Shown here piece after piece: positions 12,062 through 26,012 of a stretch of 64,000 nt of DNA (positions within the stretch are counted from its first letter, which is position 1; the number at the start of each line of letters is the position of its first letter). The translations under genes were made by a program, and so were the position numbers. Source of the DNA: Prillingera fragicola (lineage: Eukaryota; Basidiomycota; Tremellomycetes; Trichosporonales; Trichosporonaceae). The notes beneath the pieces were generated by a model. The model was given only the letters and a program-made list of their open reading frames with translations. It had not been told where the DNA came from and searched no databases. Where the stretch lies: contig BEDY01000005.1 of NCBI GenBank assembly GCA_002335605.1, positions 868,001 through 932,000 on the forward strand, in the 5' to 3' direction.

Positions 12062-12472
12062 CTACTGGCAATTCTGCGGAGGTGAAGCCACGGCCGCGCA
12101 CACCGGACACGGACGAGTCGGCTCGTCATATAGCCTGCTCACGGGATTGCAGGCTTCGAGGACTTGTCGGGCTTGGGAAGCAAACGTTGACGACATTGCA
12201 GCCCTCTCGTTCCCCTGCCATGCTATTGTGCAGGTGGTAGTTTCACGAAACACGGCCATGATGTGCCCAACATAGACTTCAGAGGGAAGGAGCCCGAATT
12301 GGACATGCTCAGCCATACCGCTTACAAGGATCTTGCAATCCCACACGTGGAATGGGAGCCGGTACAGAACATCGGCAAAGGAGTTCGAGTAGCCAGAGGG
12401 GTGCGGAAGTAATCGGGTCCGGCGCCAGCGAATGCGACACTGATGGCAGCGCCATATAATCCGTTTTGGCAT
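12062..12472 (-). other. Doubtful open reading frame of 136 codons
   Basis: The middle part (FADVLYRLPFHVWDCKILVS onward) has balanced, protein-like composition, but no motif, no splice partners and no leader are evident, and overlapping frames are equally long. It may be chance or the remnant of a decayed gene. Confidence 0.15.
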
Positions 12473-14049
12473 TCAGTGTCCGATAGCTGGCGTTCATATC
12501 CAAGGGCCTACCCAGCAGAAAAGCTGTTGCCCATCGGGCCTAACATCTTGTTGCTAGGTCTTGCCCGAAACTCTCCCTTCTGGCTCACCGCAAAGGCTCC
12601 AAAGAGCAAGTCGCCATCCTTTCTTCCTGGCCGCTTCATCACCTCCCTGCCCCATCGTCAACGCGGGGGTGCTGCATGATGCCCGGCGTGCTGGACGTCG
12701 TCGTCGGCACGATGCTGCCCTAACAGTGACTCCGAATCAGACGAGTCGTACAGTCCACGGAAGCGCAAGCGGACACTGTACCGGGACCAAGAAGTCCAAA
12801 AACCAAGCCAAAAGGGACCCCCTCAACAATGGAGTCATTGGCCAGATCCCCTGCGCCCAAATCATACGAGACAGCTGCGGAGGCAACAGGACAGCCAGCT
12901 TCAAGCAGAAAAGGCGATGGCGGGCCACTGGAATGGCCGAAAAGCAGCGAGCGGGGCATGGGCCATGAGATGGATTGATGTAGGCCATATCGCCCCGGCA
13001 AGGTCGATTATGTCAAGTTGCCGCTTCGTCCCACCTAGAAAGCGGGTCGATCCTTGGGTCGCTGCTGCTCCTCCCCATGGCACCGTAGCCCAGGCGCGTT
13101 GAGGTGGGGGAGGAGCAGGTCCCCGCTAGACGGTGGACGAGCCTCTCGAGAATGGAGAGGAGGACGATGGAGCGGGGCATGGGATGGGACAGAGCTGCCG
13201 TTAGATTATAAGCATCAGTGGTGTGAGAAGCGTCGGCAAACAGAAAGGGAGGAGGGCATCGTACGAGAGTGTGACGTGGTCGAGAAGTGATTGTCGCAAC
13301 TCCACCTGATCCTTGCTCCATCTTCCTTGCGTGGAGTGTATGGGTGTAGGGAGAAGCAAGGATATAGGCGATTAGCGAGGAAGGAGCCAGCGGAGCGTAC
13401 ACTGATGTGCGTCGTCCGTGAGGCCGAGGATGCGCTGATATCGTTACTTGCGTGCTTTCAGTGTTAGCTTCTCCAAATTTCCCGTCAGGCCGACTCTCGG
13501 GGCATAGAGCAGGATGATGATTGAGCATGAGTGAAGGAGCGACAAAGAAGACCACAACCGTCCACACACTCCACACACTCCACACAATCAGATCAGTTGT
13601 GTCACTTTACGTAACTGCCGATCGTCACGACGCAGCGACCCAGGCGAACGGAGACTTGTCAATTGTCACCCTCAAGCCAGCCCATCGAGCCACAGTAGTG
13701 TACGGATACGCGGACACATTGCCTCCTTCCGCAATGTATTCCGGTGTTTGGCTCCTCGTAGCTCGTAGGGACCTAGATCCTATTTGGGCCCCCAGCGCGC
13801 TGGAAGATCATGTCGGAGCGGCCCGGCGTGGCTCGGGGACATTGATAAGCTGCCCACTGGCGCTCTCCTTGCGCTAGTCGGGCTACCTGTGTCACTGAGT
13901 ATTGACTCTTGGCTGTGTCGTGTGGATCAGTCGTGGATCGTGGAGGCGTGTTGGGTTTGAGGCGGTGTGGCGGCTGTTTTCTTTTACGCCACTGTGCCAC
14001 TTCCTGTGCTATGAGCACACCAGGTCTCGGCTAGCCTCCGCCAACTAGG

Positions 14050-14085
14050 ACGCACGGCACACACGGCACACACGGCACACACGTG
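14050..14085. repeat. Short tandem repeat GGCACACAC
   Basis: Three near-exact copies of the 9-nt unit GGCACACAC lie just past the 3' end of the TMEM135-like gene. It is a simple low-complexity repeat. Confidence 0.7.
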
Positions 14086-14116
14086 CATTAAGACTACAAC
14101 GTCTATACAAACGGGT

Positions 14117-16333
14117 CTACAACGGCCCGACGAGCTGATACAGCAGCCTGCGTACGAGGCCGGACATGGCCGCTGGCTGATGCTTGTATGCGTCCATGAC
14201 CATTGCCATTGCCGCGGCGCCGAGAATGGTCTCGCCAAACGGCACGACGGGGACCCATGCGCGCTTGCGTGCCGAGGCCCAGGCGGCTTCCAGGGCTTTG
14301 GGGAGGACGTACATTGCCAGCTCGGCGCGGCGTTTCTTCTCCTCCAGGAAGAGGGAGGCGCAGGTCGCGAACCCGATGAGCCAAAAGTTTTCCTTGCGCG
14401 AGAGCAGGGCGCGGAACCACTTGGGGATTGGCAGGTTGTCCATCGTCTGCGAGCGCATGCAGAAGAGCACTGTTGTTAGCTTTGTGGGGTATAGTGGGCT
14501 CACCCTGGTAGATGACGACAAAGCCGCCGAGGAATGAGCACGAGCGGGTTATGCCCCAGAGCGCGCGTGCCAGCATGCCGGTCGGATTCTTCATGATTGC
14601 GTGCCGGCGGAACACGAGCATGGGGATTAGGTGCAGGGCCGAGTAGACCGGCAGCATGAAGCGCTTTCATTAGCTCCACAGCGGCAAGGCGACTCACGAA
14701 AGTGCGGAAGAAGCGATTAAAGTTGCAGACAATGCAGCTGTCCACCCATGGATGCAGCATGGCGCACGGCAGGTTGTAGCCTGGCCTCCAGCCCCCAGCG
14801 TTAATCTTCTCGAGCATGGCCTTGAGCTTGACCATGTTTTTGGGCGTCACTCCAGGCGACTGTATGGCGCGCTGCACCTGGGTCGGTGCAATCAGGTTGT
14901 GCCTCACGGCAGTGCGGTTGCCGAGAATGGCAAAGCGGGGAACTCCAGACGCATTTTGGATCCTGCAATGATTAGCCCTCTTGCGCTTGGCGCGTGACTC
15001 ACCAGGCATTATAGTCGCGAGGAATGGTCTCGGGCGACAACAGGAATCCATACATGATCTGGCCGCAGCAGAGACCAAACAGGAGGATGTCACCGTGTGG
15101 GATGCGGATTCCTGCCTGTGGGGTGTACTGGTTGTACGAGGCTTGCAATCCGCGCACAAACATTCTGACGTCAGCACGCTGCCTAGGGCTTGTTAGCTCA
15201 CTGTTGTGCCACGCCTCGCCTTCGGCCAACCGTCTCCCATAACAGACCCAAACTTCCTACAGCGCCCGCGACAGCCGCATGCCAGCGGTGCTCTCCCTCG
15301 TCGCCCTCGCGCTGGGGTGGGCCAAACGTCGTAGGCGCAAACAAACCCGCACGCAGCCTCCTGCGAATGTATGAAAACGGCGGGGCGAGCCGGAGAAGGT
15401 GGAGGGTGAGGGTGTTTAGGAATGTAAAGGTGCCTGTACGATCAGAAATGCTCGTGCTTAGAGTACACACCGATCATGGCGCCAAAGCGCAATGGTTCCT
15501 CCCCAAAGATTGCGTTGCGAATCATGGCCAATTTCAACCTCCGGCTCTTGAGCGTGCGGAAGAGCAGCAGCAACGAGTTGACACCCGCGCGGATCGTGAA
15601 CGCCAAAAGGAAGGATCCTGGCGTCAGCAAGGTCTAGCCGGGATGAACTTACGGATTGCACGCTTCGAGGCAAGCACAATGGTGCGCTCGGCATCAGTAG
15701 GGAAGACACGCTCCTCGTCCTCGTCGCGCCAAACAAAGCGCCGAGACGTCGTGCGGACATTGACCAGGAATTTCTCGCGCTCCTCGGCATCCTGGCTGAT
15801 GAGGAGCAGCGAGTCGAGACTCGCGAGGGAGATTGTGCGACGCAGTTGGTCGGCGCTGGCCGTCAGTGGGGTTGTGGCAGCAGGACCTACGTTTCAGAGA
15901 GGTTGGGCGTGCCAGGCTCGTTTGAGAGGTAGCTTTGCTGGTCACGCGGAATTCCTCGTTTATGCCGCCTCGCCTCTGGAGAACCCGGGTAGTATACTGG
16001 GCTGGACGTGTTGACGCGGAGGGAAGACTCGACGGCGGTAAAGCGGAGGTGCTTTGGTGCTCGAGCGAGCCCGTTAGTGTGTACCGACGACGACGAGCGG
16101 CGCAGGACTGGCACTGGGCTGGAGCTAGGTGGCGAGTCTGGCTCTGACGTATCGACTTGCTCTGCCACAATGTACTCCATCTCGTCGCTCGAGTCGCCGC
16201 CGCCGCCCTGTGGTGGCGGCATTGTGCGGGAGCGCAGAGGATGGGGATCGGGGGAGGAGGAGCGGGTCGAGTTGGCAGTGTGTGGGATCAGGTCTGCGCC
16301 AGACATGATGTCTGGTGCTATTCCGTCTGCCAT
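14117..16333 (-). CDS. TMEM135-like multi-pass membrane protein
   Basis: Eight exons on the minus strand: 16333-15891, 15855-15653, 15617-15471, 15433-15202, 15164-15003, 14962-14698, 14663-14504 and 14469-14117. Introns are 34-40 nt and every junction keeps frame, giving 654 residues. The first 145 residues are a Ser/Pro-rich cytosolic tail. After it come several hydrophobic segments (LLAFTIRAGVNSLLLLFR; GDILLFGLCCGQIMYGFLLS; GITRSCSFLGGFVVIYQ; FWLIGFATCASLF). The block CAMLHPWVDSCIVCNFNRFF and the C-terminal LPKALEAAW followed by P-x-G-E-T-I matched TMEM135-type proteins in my reading. That family is linked to peroxisome, mitochondrion and lipid homeostasis in animals; the fungal role is not established. 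The family assignment is from remembered motif pattern only, while the gene structure itself is strong. Transcribed away from GFA1. Confidence 0.72.
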
Positions 16334-17554
16334 GGTGTTGGGTGATGAGGTAGAGTAGACGTTGTGAGCAGGGTGGGTGTTGGAGACCTCGGGTATTGAC
16401 ACCCCGGACCAAGGCGAGTGCCTCCACAAGCTAGCCAAGAGTTGTGGGGAAGACCCCGGGTAAGTGGGAGGCTGGGATACTGATTGCCACGTGGTGGAAG
16501 AGCCTAAATAATAATGATGTGTCAAGACATGACCAGATCTGATTCCGCCCTGCTTGCCACCGCCGTGACTGGCTGGCTGGGTGTGACGACTGTGCGGGTG
16601 GGAGGACGCCCGTTTATGCTCAGGGGTGAGCAGGGCGCCGGCCAGGGATCCGGATCCACACAGCAGCGAGGCGCGCCCAGATTCACAAGCAACACGCGTC
16701 TGGCTGCAGCAGGCAGAATGGGTGAGAAAACGCCAGCCCAGCCAGCCCAGGCAGTGCAGGCAGTGCAACAACAAACCCTCGCGCCCTCTCTCCCACCCCC
16801 CAGGCAGCTGCCAGGGTCGTTTCAGCGCCGCTTCACCGCCGGGACAGCACCTCTCTCCCTCCTCCCAGTCAATAGCCACCCAGCCGTCCACCACACAGGA
16901 TAACCACCACCCCCTCCAGCACAACATTATTATCGCCAAGCACCGTTTGTCCATCCTGCATTCTTGATCACAGCGACCCACTGGACTCTTTCCCTCTCTC
17001 TTTCTTCCCCAGCCTTTCCTTGCTGCTTATCGAGACCGCTCCCAGCGACCTCGTCTTTCAATCTCCCCGCCAGAGCCACCCACCCCCGTGTCTCTCGCAC
17101 CGTTACACATTACCCTCCTTTGGCCACCGACTAGTTGACCTAGTAAGACCAGGTGAGTAGCAGAGTTGGAGAAGGGTGTCAGCAGCATTGAGCAACGGTG
17201 CATCTGCTCGAGGGAGCTGCTTGAGCTGCATCACAAGCTGTGGCCAGCTCGCTATCGCTATCGCTCGCACGTTTGCGGTTCCACGTCGCTGTGTGAGCAG
17301 GGCGGCGACAACGTTGGGCAGCGCACACGTTGTGTGCACCTCTGTGCCATTGTTACTCGCTGCAGTGCTCTACAAGCGAGAGGCAGCGCGTACATTGTAT
17401 GCGCGCGGCGCGTTTATGGCATGTGGCCGGGGAGAAGAATATGTTGCCGAGGGGACGTTCCCAGAATACAAGGGCGGTGCTGACCTCTTTGTTTCCCCGT
17501 CGCTTTCATATTCTGCACTTTTCTGTTCGACTTGTTCTCATCTCCTAGATCAAG
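16334..17554. promoter_or_regulatory. Divergent intergenic region, TMEM135-like gene / GFA1
   Basis: 1.2 kb between two divergent start codons. The right half carries the GFA1 leader: a pyrimidine-rich tract (about 16975-17120) and a probable 5'-UTR intron. The left half is the promoter of the leftward gene. No separate gene is supported. Confidence 0.5.
17153..17548 (+). other. Probable 396-nt intron in the GFA1 5' UTR
   Basis: A strong donor (CAG then GTGAGT at 17153) follows a pyrimidine-rich leader, and a TCTCCTAG acceptor ends at 17548, only 6 nt before the GFA1 ATG. Composition between them changes from C/T-rich to mixed with frequent stops. It is more than ten times the usual intron length here. 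Inferred from signals only. Confidence 0.5.
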
Positions 17555-20495
<2,941 letters not shown>

Positions 20496-23025
20496 TTTTA
20501 ATGCTGCTCCGCCATGCTCCTCGCGTTTCTGGCGATGTGGCTCAGTTCCCACTCGAGTTATGTACATGCCTCTTCATGAATCATCAGTTCCGACGCTCGC
20601 ACCGATCTCTGATCCTCTTCCGCCTTGAAGCTATTGAGATTCACGTGTGCTTGCTACATGTTTAAGATTCGAGCGAGTGTGCTGCTGACGTGTGCTCGTC
20701 TCTACCGTGCAGAGCAGATGGCAGCGGCGTGTCGACCACATGGGACGTGTGGGCTGATCATGGTATCCATGACTTGCACAGCCCAACTCTACACAACGAG
20801 GGTCACAATCTCCACCAGGATAGCCAGTCAAGCTTTTTCCTCGCTGTCCAGGATGCGCGTCTGACATGATGAGGGCAGAACGCACCATCCTGGGTACCCA
20901 CGGCGCACGATTGAGTAGGTGCGTTGTGGACTCGCACTTCACTCCTGTCCATATATGCCGTAGAGTGCGGCCGGGCCCACGGCTTCCCATGGTGGGGTGC
21001 TGCGTGTGGTGTGGGCATTCGGGCGGTTGTCTCTGTGTACATGGTTAACGTCATGTCGAGGATCGACGGGAGCGACTGTGTCGTTGAGGAGAACGAGATT
21101 GAGATGGTGAACAAAAAGTTACGTAAGCTCATTTTGTTCAACCGTTCGTTCGTTCACCATGAAGCTTGACTACTCCTCTCATGCTTCCACCTCTCCCTCA
21201 TGTGCTCGTCATCTACCAGCCTACTAGCAATAGACCCAGAGACGCTACTCAGTGACCTGTCTTTGTTTCTCAGTTTTGCGTTCACACACGTGAACAGAAC
21301 AAGCCGGGTGAGGAAGAACCCCCCCACTCCTCGACATCAGCAGCATCACAATAAGATCGCCAGAAACACACTACATTCCGGAACGGCGTGGGATATCCCC
21401 TCGGTGTGCAACGCCCAGCCCAGGCTGGCGCAGGCGTCGCAGCACGGTCGTTCGGCGTCGGCTCGGCCTGAGCTCCACAACGCGTCACTGCGCGTCAGAA
21501 CCCTCAGGTGCGGGCCGGGAATTCGCCGAGCTGCGCCGCAGCGTGCAACGCAGCCGTGCCAGTTGTGCTGGTGCATACGACGCCGCTCGGAGTGTACAGA
21601 CAGAACTAGACGCCGTGGGATTTCTACCTGTGCGTATCGTCTTTCGCAAGATATCGGCACCGACGCGCCTGCTGTGGCATGGGAGACCGCTCTGAAGGTT
21701 TTGTGCCATGAGGTTCTATACACCCCGACGACTGTTTCGGCGTGGGAGAGCGCCGCTGTGTTGTTATAGCAATTGGGGCGTGGGATAGCTCTTGTGTGTG
21801 ATATCGCTGAGGCAGGGAAGGCGTACAAGTGACGAGCGACGGGCGTGACGGCTGGAGGCTTGGAGAGGTGTCGAGTGGCGACACCAGTTATCCCCGCTTT
21901 GCTCACGATAGCCCTTCTGTTGGAGATGGCAATGCCTCTGCGGGGCTACTGGTCTCTCTCGTCGTCACGCCGCTCTGGCCTATCCTAAACCATTACTCGC
22001 AGAACCCCGCCGCATGTCGCCGAAGACTGTTTTTGTCGCCACCCGCCGTGCCTGACGATCTGACCCTACTCTGAGAACAAAGACTTTTCTCTGCGCTGTC
22101 GGCGTGGGAGATGTGTCGGTATGCTTGGTCCTGGGCCAGAGCTAGCAGTATAAACCGCGTGCTGGCGTGGGAGGGTCGTGCAGATTGTTTTTAAACATGG
22201 TTTGAAGCTGCGAAGGAGCTTGATCATGCCGATATCGTCAGCGGTGAACACCGGGCTGGCGTCCTTGCTCTGGACCATGCCACTCCAACGTCCTTTGTAA
22301 GTCTTCCAACAATGGTTTGGCCGCCATGGATGTCCAGTGCTGCACGCTACGTGTTGCCGCCATTATAGTTACGTCCAGAAGTCGCTGGCCGTGTCGTAAC
22401 CAGATGTGCGGCAACCACAACTGGCTTATGAGAGGATCTACCACCTTACGGAGAGGGTCAACCCACGACTTCCTCATGGACACCACCATCTGCACAGTCT
22501 ACCGCCTCTAGAACACACCAGCCACGACAAACAAGCGTGGGAGAACACCACGGTGCATATCCACAAAACCCACGCATACAGGGTGAGAACAACTAATACA
22601 AATCGTTAGCGAGGTGGGCGCGAAGCGGCGTGGGAGGGTGGGCTTTGCGGTATGAGCGGCGTGGGAGACTATGATATCGGCGTGGGAGAGTGGTGCGTCG
22701 CCGTGGGAGACTGCGGCGCGAGGTCCGCTTCTGTGGGTCCGAGGTGGCCCGAGGTAGGTCAAAGGCGGGGTTGGCCCGGAGAGGTTGTGCTAAGTGCAGG
22801 AAGGGGCTGGGAAAGTGTCGAGGTTGTTGGACATACGGGTGTTGCACGTCATCGGCCTCCACTCTCGGGTCACCTTCTGTTAGGGTCCCGTTATCAAAAT
22901 CTGTTTATCCGCGCATCAACGAAATACGCTCTCAAGACTTCGGACACAACGCATGCAAACTGCAGCAAACACCACAGAGGAGAACCATGCAAACACTCGC
23001 AGCCAGAGACGCAAACACCCAGACG
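20496..23025. other. 2.5 kb gene-poor region with clustered GGCGTGGGAGA and GATATC motifs
   Basis: No convincing gene on either strand. From about 21380 to 22715 a motif close to GGCGTGGGAGA recurs about ten times, all in the same orientation, and GATATC occurs five times (about 21392, 21650, 21800, 22231, 22673), well above chance for 1.3 kb. Several open frames here read the motif as repeated Ser-His-Ala, which I take as a by-product. Confidence 0.5.
21384..22713 (+). repeat. Dispersed same-strand motif GGCGTGGGAGA (about ten copies)
   Basis: Copies or close variants start near 21384, 21611, 21678, 21738, 21777, 22099, 22162, 22534, 22626, 22655, 22678 and 22700; the last four lie within 90 bp. 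The shared core is CGTGGGA followed by GA, TA or GG. Spacing is irregular, so it is not a simple tandem array. It may be a transcription-factor cluster or a decayed repeat. The core resembles the GTGGGA part of CSL-family DNA sites, but the usual final AA is missing. Confidence 0.45.
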
Positions 23026-23736
23026 CTACTCGGCACTAAGTGCCGCCGCATCACAGTCGCCGGGCCTCCACATCTCGGACGCCGACTCGTACATGCTCAT
23101 AGCCTCGATTTCAAGAGGCTCTGAGGTGAGATTGTAGCTGGCTCGGTGGGACTGAGGTGGTGGAAACGCCTGCGGCTGAACCAGTGCTGGGCGCGGTGGC
23201 GCTGGCGCGGTTCGCGAAGCTGGATGGGGCGGGATAGCAGTAACAGGGCGTGGTTCAGGCTGATCTGCAGCTTCACGCGTTGACCTGAGTTGCGTGGAGG
23301 CCACTTCGGTGCCAGCGTGGAGCTTTGGGAGGTTGTTGTCTCGGTGTAGCGCAACGCTAGTGACGGCGGCGACGATGTGCCAGCCGTCGTCCGAGTCGTC
23401 GCTGCTGCGGCCGACCTCTAGCCAGCCCGGTTCTGGCTCGCTGATTTCATGGCCATGTACTGCTGATGAGGATACTGCGACCCAGTCTTCGTCGCTGTTC
23501 TCATCAATGTCCCAGTCTTCTTCGAGATTGGTAGTGTGGTCGTAGCTTCCAGGCATGCGGCTATCAGAGGTAGAACGCGTCGTCGAGGTACGCGGGGTGA
23601 CGAAGGCGAGCAAGAATGGGTCCAGCTCGGCGGGCGGGGTCGTTGGGAGCATAAAGGGTGAGACTGGGGAGTCACGAGAGGTGTGGGACTGCTCCAGCTC
23701 GGGGGTGCTGGGAGAGCGCGAGCGTGTGCGGAGCAT
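23026..23736 (-). CDS. Hypothetical disordered protein with acidic Trp motifs
   Basis: Single-exon open frame of 236 residues. It is Ser/Thr/Pro-rich throughout, with a central acidic stretch carrying Trp at spaced positions (EEDWDIDENSDEDWVAV, then SDDGWHIVAAV). The N-terminus has SP/TP sites of the kind phosphorylated by proline-directed kinases, and the C-terminal part is proline-rich (PPRPALVQPQAFPPP). No family recognised. The repeated acidic-Trp pattern looks like short linear interaction motifs rather than a fold. No intron is needed. Its length and composition suggest a real gene, but the region is otherwise empty. Confidence 0.5.
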   Translation of the reverse strand: MLRTRSRSPSTPELEQSHTSRDSPVSPFMLPTTPPAELDPFLLAFVTPRTSTTRSTSDSRMPGSYDHTTNLEEDWDIDENSDEDWVAVSSSAVHGHEISEPEPGWLEVGRSSDDSDDGWHIVAAVTSVALHRDNNLPKLHAGTEVASTQLRSTREAADQPEPRPVTAIPPHPASRTAPAPPRPALVQPQAFPPPQSHRASYNLTSEPLEIEAMSMYESASEMWRPGDCDAAALSAE

Positions 23737-24274
23737 GATGGAGTGTCGTGAGTAAGGTGCGCAAGTGAGAGGTACAGTGTCGACGTGTCTTGCTTTTGAG
23801 TCAACAAGCGATCAGAAGCCGGTGGAATCACCGTGTTGGAGCGTCGCTTGATTGTATGGCGTCTACAAGGGATAGAAAGCAGGACAGGCTAGGCCTTGTA
23901 GGCGAGACCACGCCTTATGTGCTGGCAACGGACATTGCATATGTGTGAGGCCCTCCCTGGTAGAGGCGTTTGGGCAACAGTGCCCCTCCCCATCTAAACA
24001 GGCGACCATTGACTCAGTTTTATTGATTTCTGCCCAGTACTACTCTTCTCGATATCTCATCTTCTGTTCTTCAGCCGAGCTAAACCCTCACTCCACCCTG
24101 GCACTGTATCTTCCAACTGCAACCATCACAGCCGAAATAACCTCACAATGGACCACCTCCACTTTGACTTGCCTCGTTACGAGGCACTGTCTGCAGCCCA
24201 CCTTGCGATACGAGCCTACTGATGTCCATAAAGTTACTGCACGCAACGTTCTCAAACTCTCACTCACGCGCATC
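23737..24274. promoter_or_regulatory. Divergent intergenic region upstream of the M20 hydrolase
   Basis: 0.5 kb. From about 24000 it becomes C/T/A-rich like a leader. A short open frame from ATG 24148 (24 codons) precedes the main start and could be an upstream ORF. The main hydrolase frame is open upstream to 23945, so the true start could be earlier. Confidence 0.35.
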
Positions 24275-25670
24275 ATGTACCAACCCCGCACACTACTCAT
24301 CAATGCGTCCCGCTTGCTTGAGACCCTGCACTCGACGTGCCGCTGGGGAGCAGCGCACCGCTATGGACCGTGAGTCCCTGTGTCGGCTCGGCTAACGACA
24401 GTGGACCCACAGAAACAGGCATGGCCCGCCTAGCCCTCTCGGACACGGACAAACAGGCGCGTGACTGGTTTGGCACCGAGATGAAATTGCTAGGGTGCGA
24501 CGTCAAGGTGGACGCCATGGGGAACATGTTTGCGGTCCGTCCAGGCAAGAAGGCCGGTGCACCGACGGCCATGGGCAGTCACTTGGATACCCAGCCGACT
24601 GGCGGGCGATACGACGGCGTGCTCGGTGTCATGGCTGCGGTTGAGGGGATGCGGGCCGTGCATGAGGCGGGGGTGACCACAGAATACCCTCTTGCGGCGA
24701 TCAACTGGACAAAGTGAGCGACGGCGAGGACTCAGCTGATGGCAGCGAGGAAGGTGCCCGTTTTCCAAAGAGCCTGCACGGCTCCGGCGTATGGGCTGGG
24801 AGTCTCCCACTGGAGACTGCGTACGGCCTGCGCGATGTCGCCGACGAGAGTATCACTGCACTCGCCGAGCTTGAGCGTATCGGGTACAAGGGGGCGCTGG
24901 CTGCGTCGCATGAGGCGAACCCGCTGGCTGCACACTTTGAGCTCCACATTGGTGAGTCTTGCGTGGGACAAGAGCTGACGGCAGAACAAGGGCCAATCCT
25001 TGAGGCCAACAAGCAGCGCATCGGCGTCGTGTCCGGCGGCCAGGCGTACAAGTGGTTTGAAGTGACGATTACAGGTCGCGACTCGCACGCCGGGACGACC
25101 CCGTTGTCCTACCGCGCCGACGCTCTCCTCGCCGCAGCTCGCTTCATGGTGGCAATGAACGGCGTGGCAGTCAAGCACAACGGCGTGGCGACAACTGGCA
25201 TCATGCGCGTCGAACCGGCCAGCATCAACACCATCCCCAACCGCGTCGTCTTCACCGTCGACATTCGGCACCCGTCCGACTCGGCTCTCGCGGCAATGGA
25301 AGCCGATATCAAGTCCTCTGCATCCGAGATTGTTGCCCAGCGCGCGCAACACCAAGAAGACCTCTGCACCGTCTCCTGGACCGAGCTCTTCGACTCTCCT
25401 GCGACAGTCTTTGACTCGGCGTGCATCGACGCCGTCCGCGCAGCGGGAACTGCCAGCGCTGGCCCAGAGGGTATCCGCGATATCGTCTCTGGGGCGGGGC
25501 ACGACAGCTGCGCGACGGCGAAGCGCTGCCCGACCAGCATGGTGTTCATCCCCTGCCGCGGTGGGTTGTCGCATAACCCACGCGAGTACTCGGAGCCCGA
25601 GGACTGTGCCATGGGCGCGCAGGTGCTCCTTGATGCGGCGCTGGTTTATGATTCGAAGCGTACATCGTAG
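24275..25670 (+). CDS. N-carbamoyl-L-amino acid hydrolase / beta-ureidopropionase (M20 family)
   Basis: Hydrolyses a C-N bond in carbamoyl amino acids (uracil or hydantoin catabolism) in the M20/M28 di-metal amidohydrolase family. Exons 24275-24369, 24402-24713, 24746-24951 and 24985-25670 join in phase (32-33 nt introns), giving 432 residues, normal for the family. Metal-site motifs are present in order: GSHLDTQPTGGRYDG (His, Asp), NEEGARF (Glu, created across an intron), HIEQGP (created across the next intron), and SHNPREYS near the C-terminus (His). The dimerisation lid contains GRDSHAGTTP. The N-terminal ETGMARLALSDTDKQARDWF is typical. Allantoate amidohydrolase is an alternative within the same family; the substrate cannot be fixed. 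Start is the first in-frame ATG with family-like sequence. Convergent with an amino-acid permease 340 bp away. Confidence 0.87.
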
Positions 25671-26012
25671 ACGGGATGGCGTGCTAGGCTCATGCATTGA
25701 GTCCTGGTCTGTGAGTTAATGGAGAGCAGTGACGGATAAGCAGGAGGTGTTCGCATAACAGGTATCTGCTCGTCAACTCGGCGATGAAGCCCCGCTCGAC
25801 TGGTTTGATCACCTCAATTTTGACTTACTACAGTAATTGGCTTTTACTGTTCTTTCTTTGCCGCCCTTTCTGGACTGCCAGATTCAGTTCAGAAGCTCAA
25901 AACAGCTATCAATCCTATGACAAAACTGCGATAATTGCAGCTTCATACCAACAACTTCTGAACGCCATTACTTTCCACTCGCCTTCAACACGCCTGTGCC
26001 AACGCACAGCCG
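25671..26012. other. Convergent intergenic region
   Basis: 340 bp between two 3' ends, AT-richer than the flanking genes; nothing recognisable beyond 3' UTRs. Confidence 0.5.

Larger units (their letters stand above)
11620..14116. other. 2.5 kb intergenic region between convergent SET1 and the TMEM135-like gene
   Basis: No convincing gene. A perfect 10-bp inverted repeat (11749-11758 / 11768-11777) lies 130 bp past the SET1 stop. An open frame on the minus strand (12062-12472, 136 codons) has some protein-like composition but no recognisable motif. Short tandem repeats occur at about 13560-13585 (CCACACACT) and about 14050-14085 (GGCACACAC). Confidence 0.45.

Noticed and set aside
13013..13585. 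Minus-strand frame of 190 codons
   Set aside because: Composition is irregular, no splice partners or homology-like motifs, and it overlaps simple repeats.
13560..14090. CRISPR-like or functional array in the CACACACT / GGCACACAC repeats
   Set aside because: These are short simple repeats without spacers in a eukaryotic genome.
21346..21906. Minus-strand frame of 186 codons with repeated Ser-His-Ala
   Set aside because: The repeats arise from the TCTCCCACGCC complement of the dispersed motif; the frame changes between copies and no domain is present.
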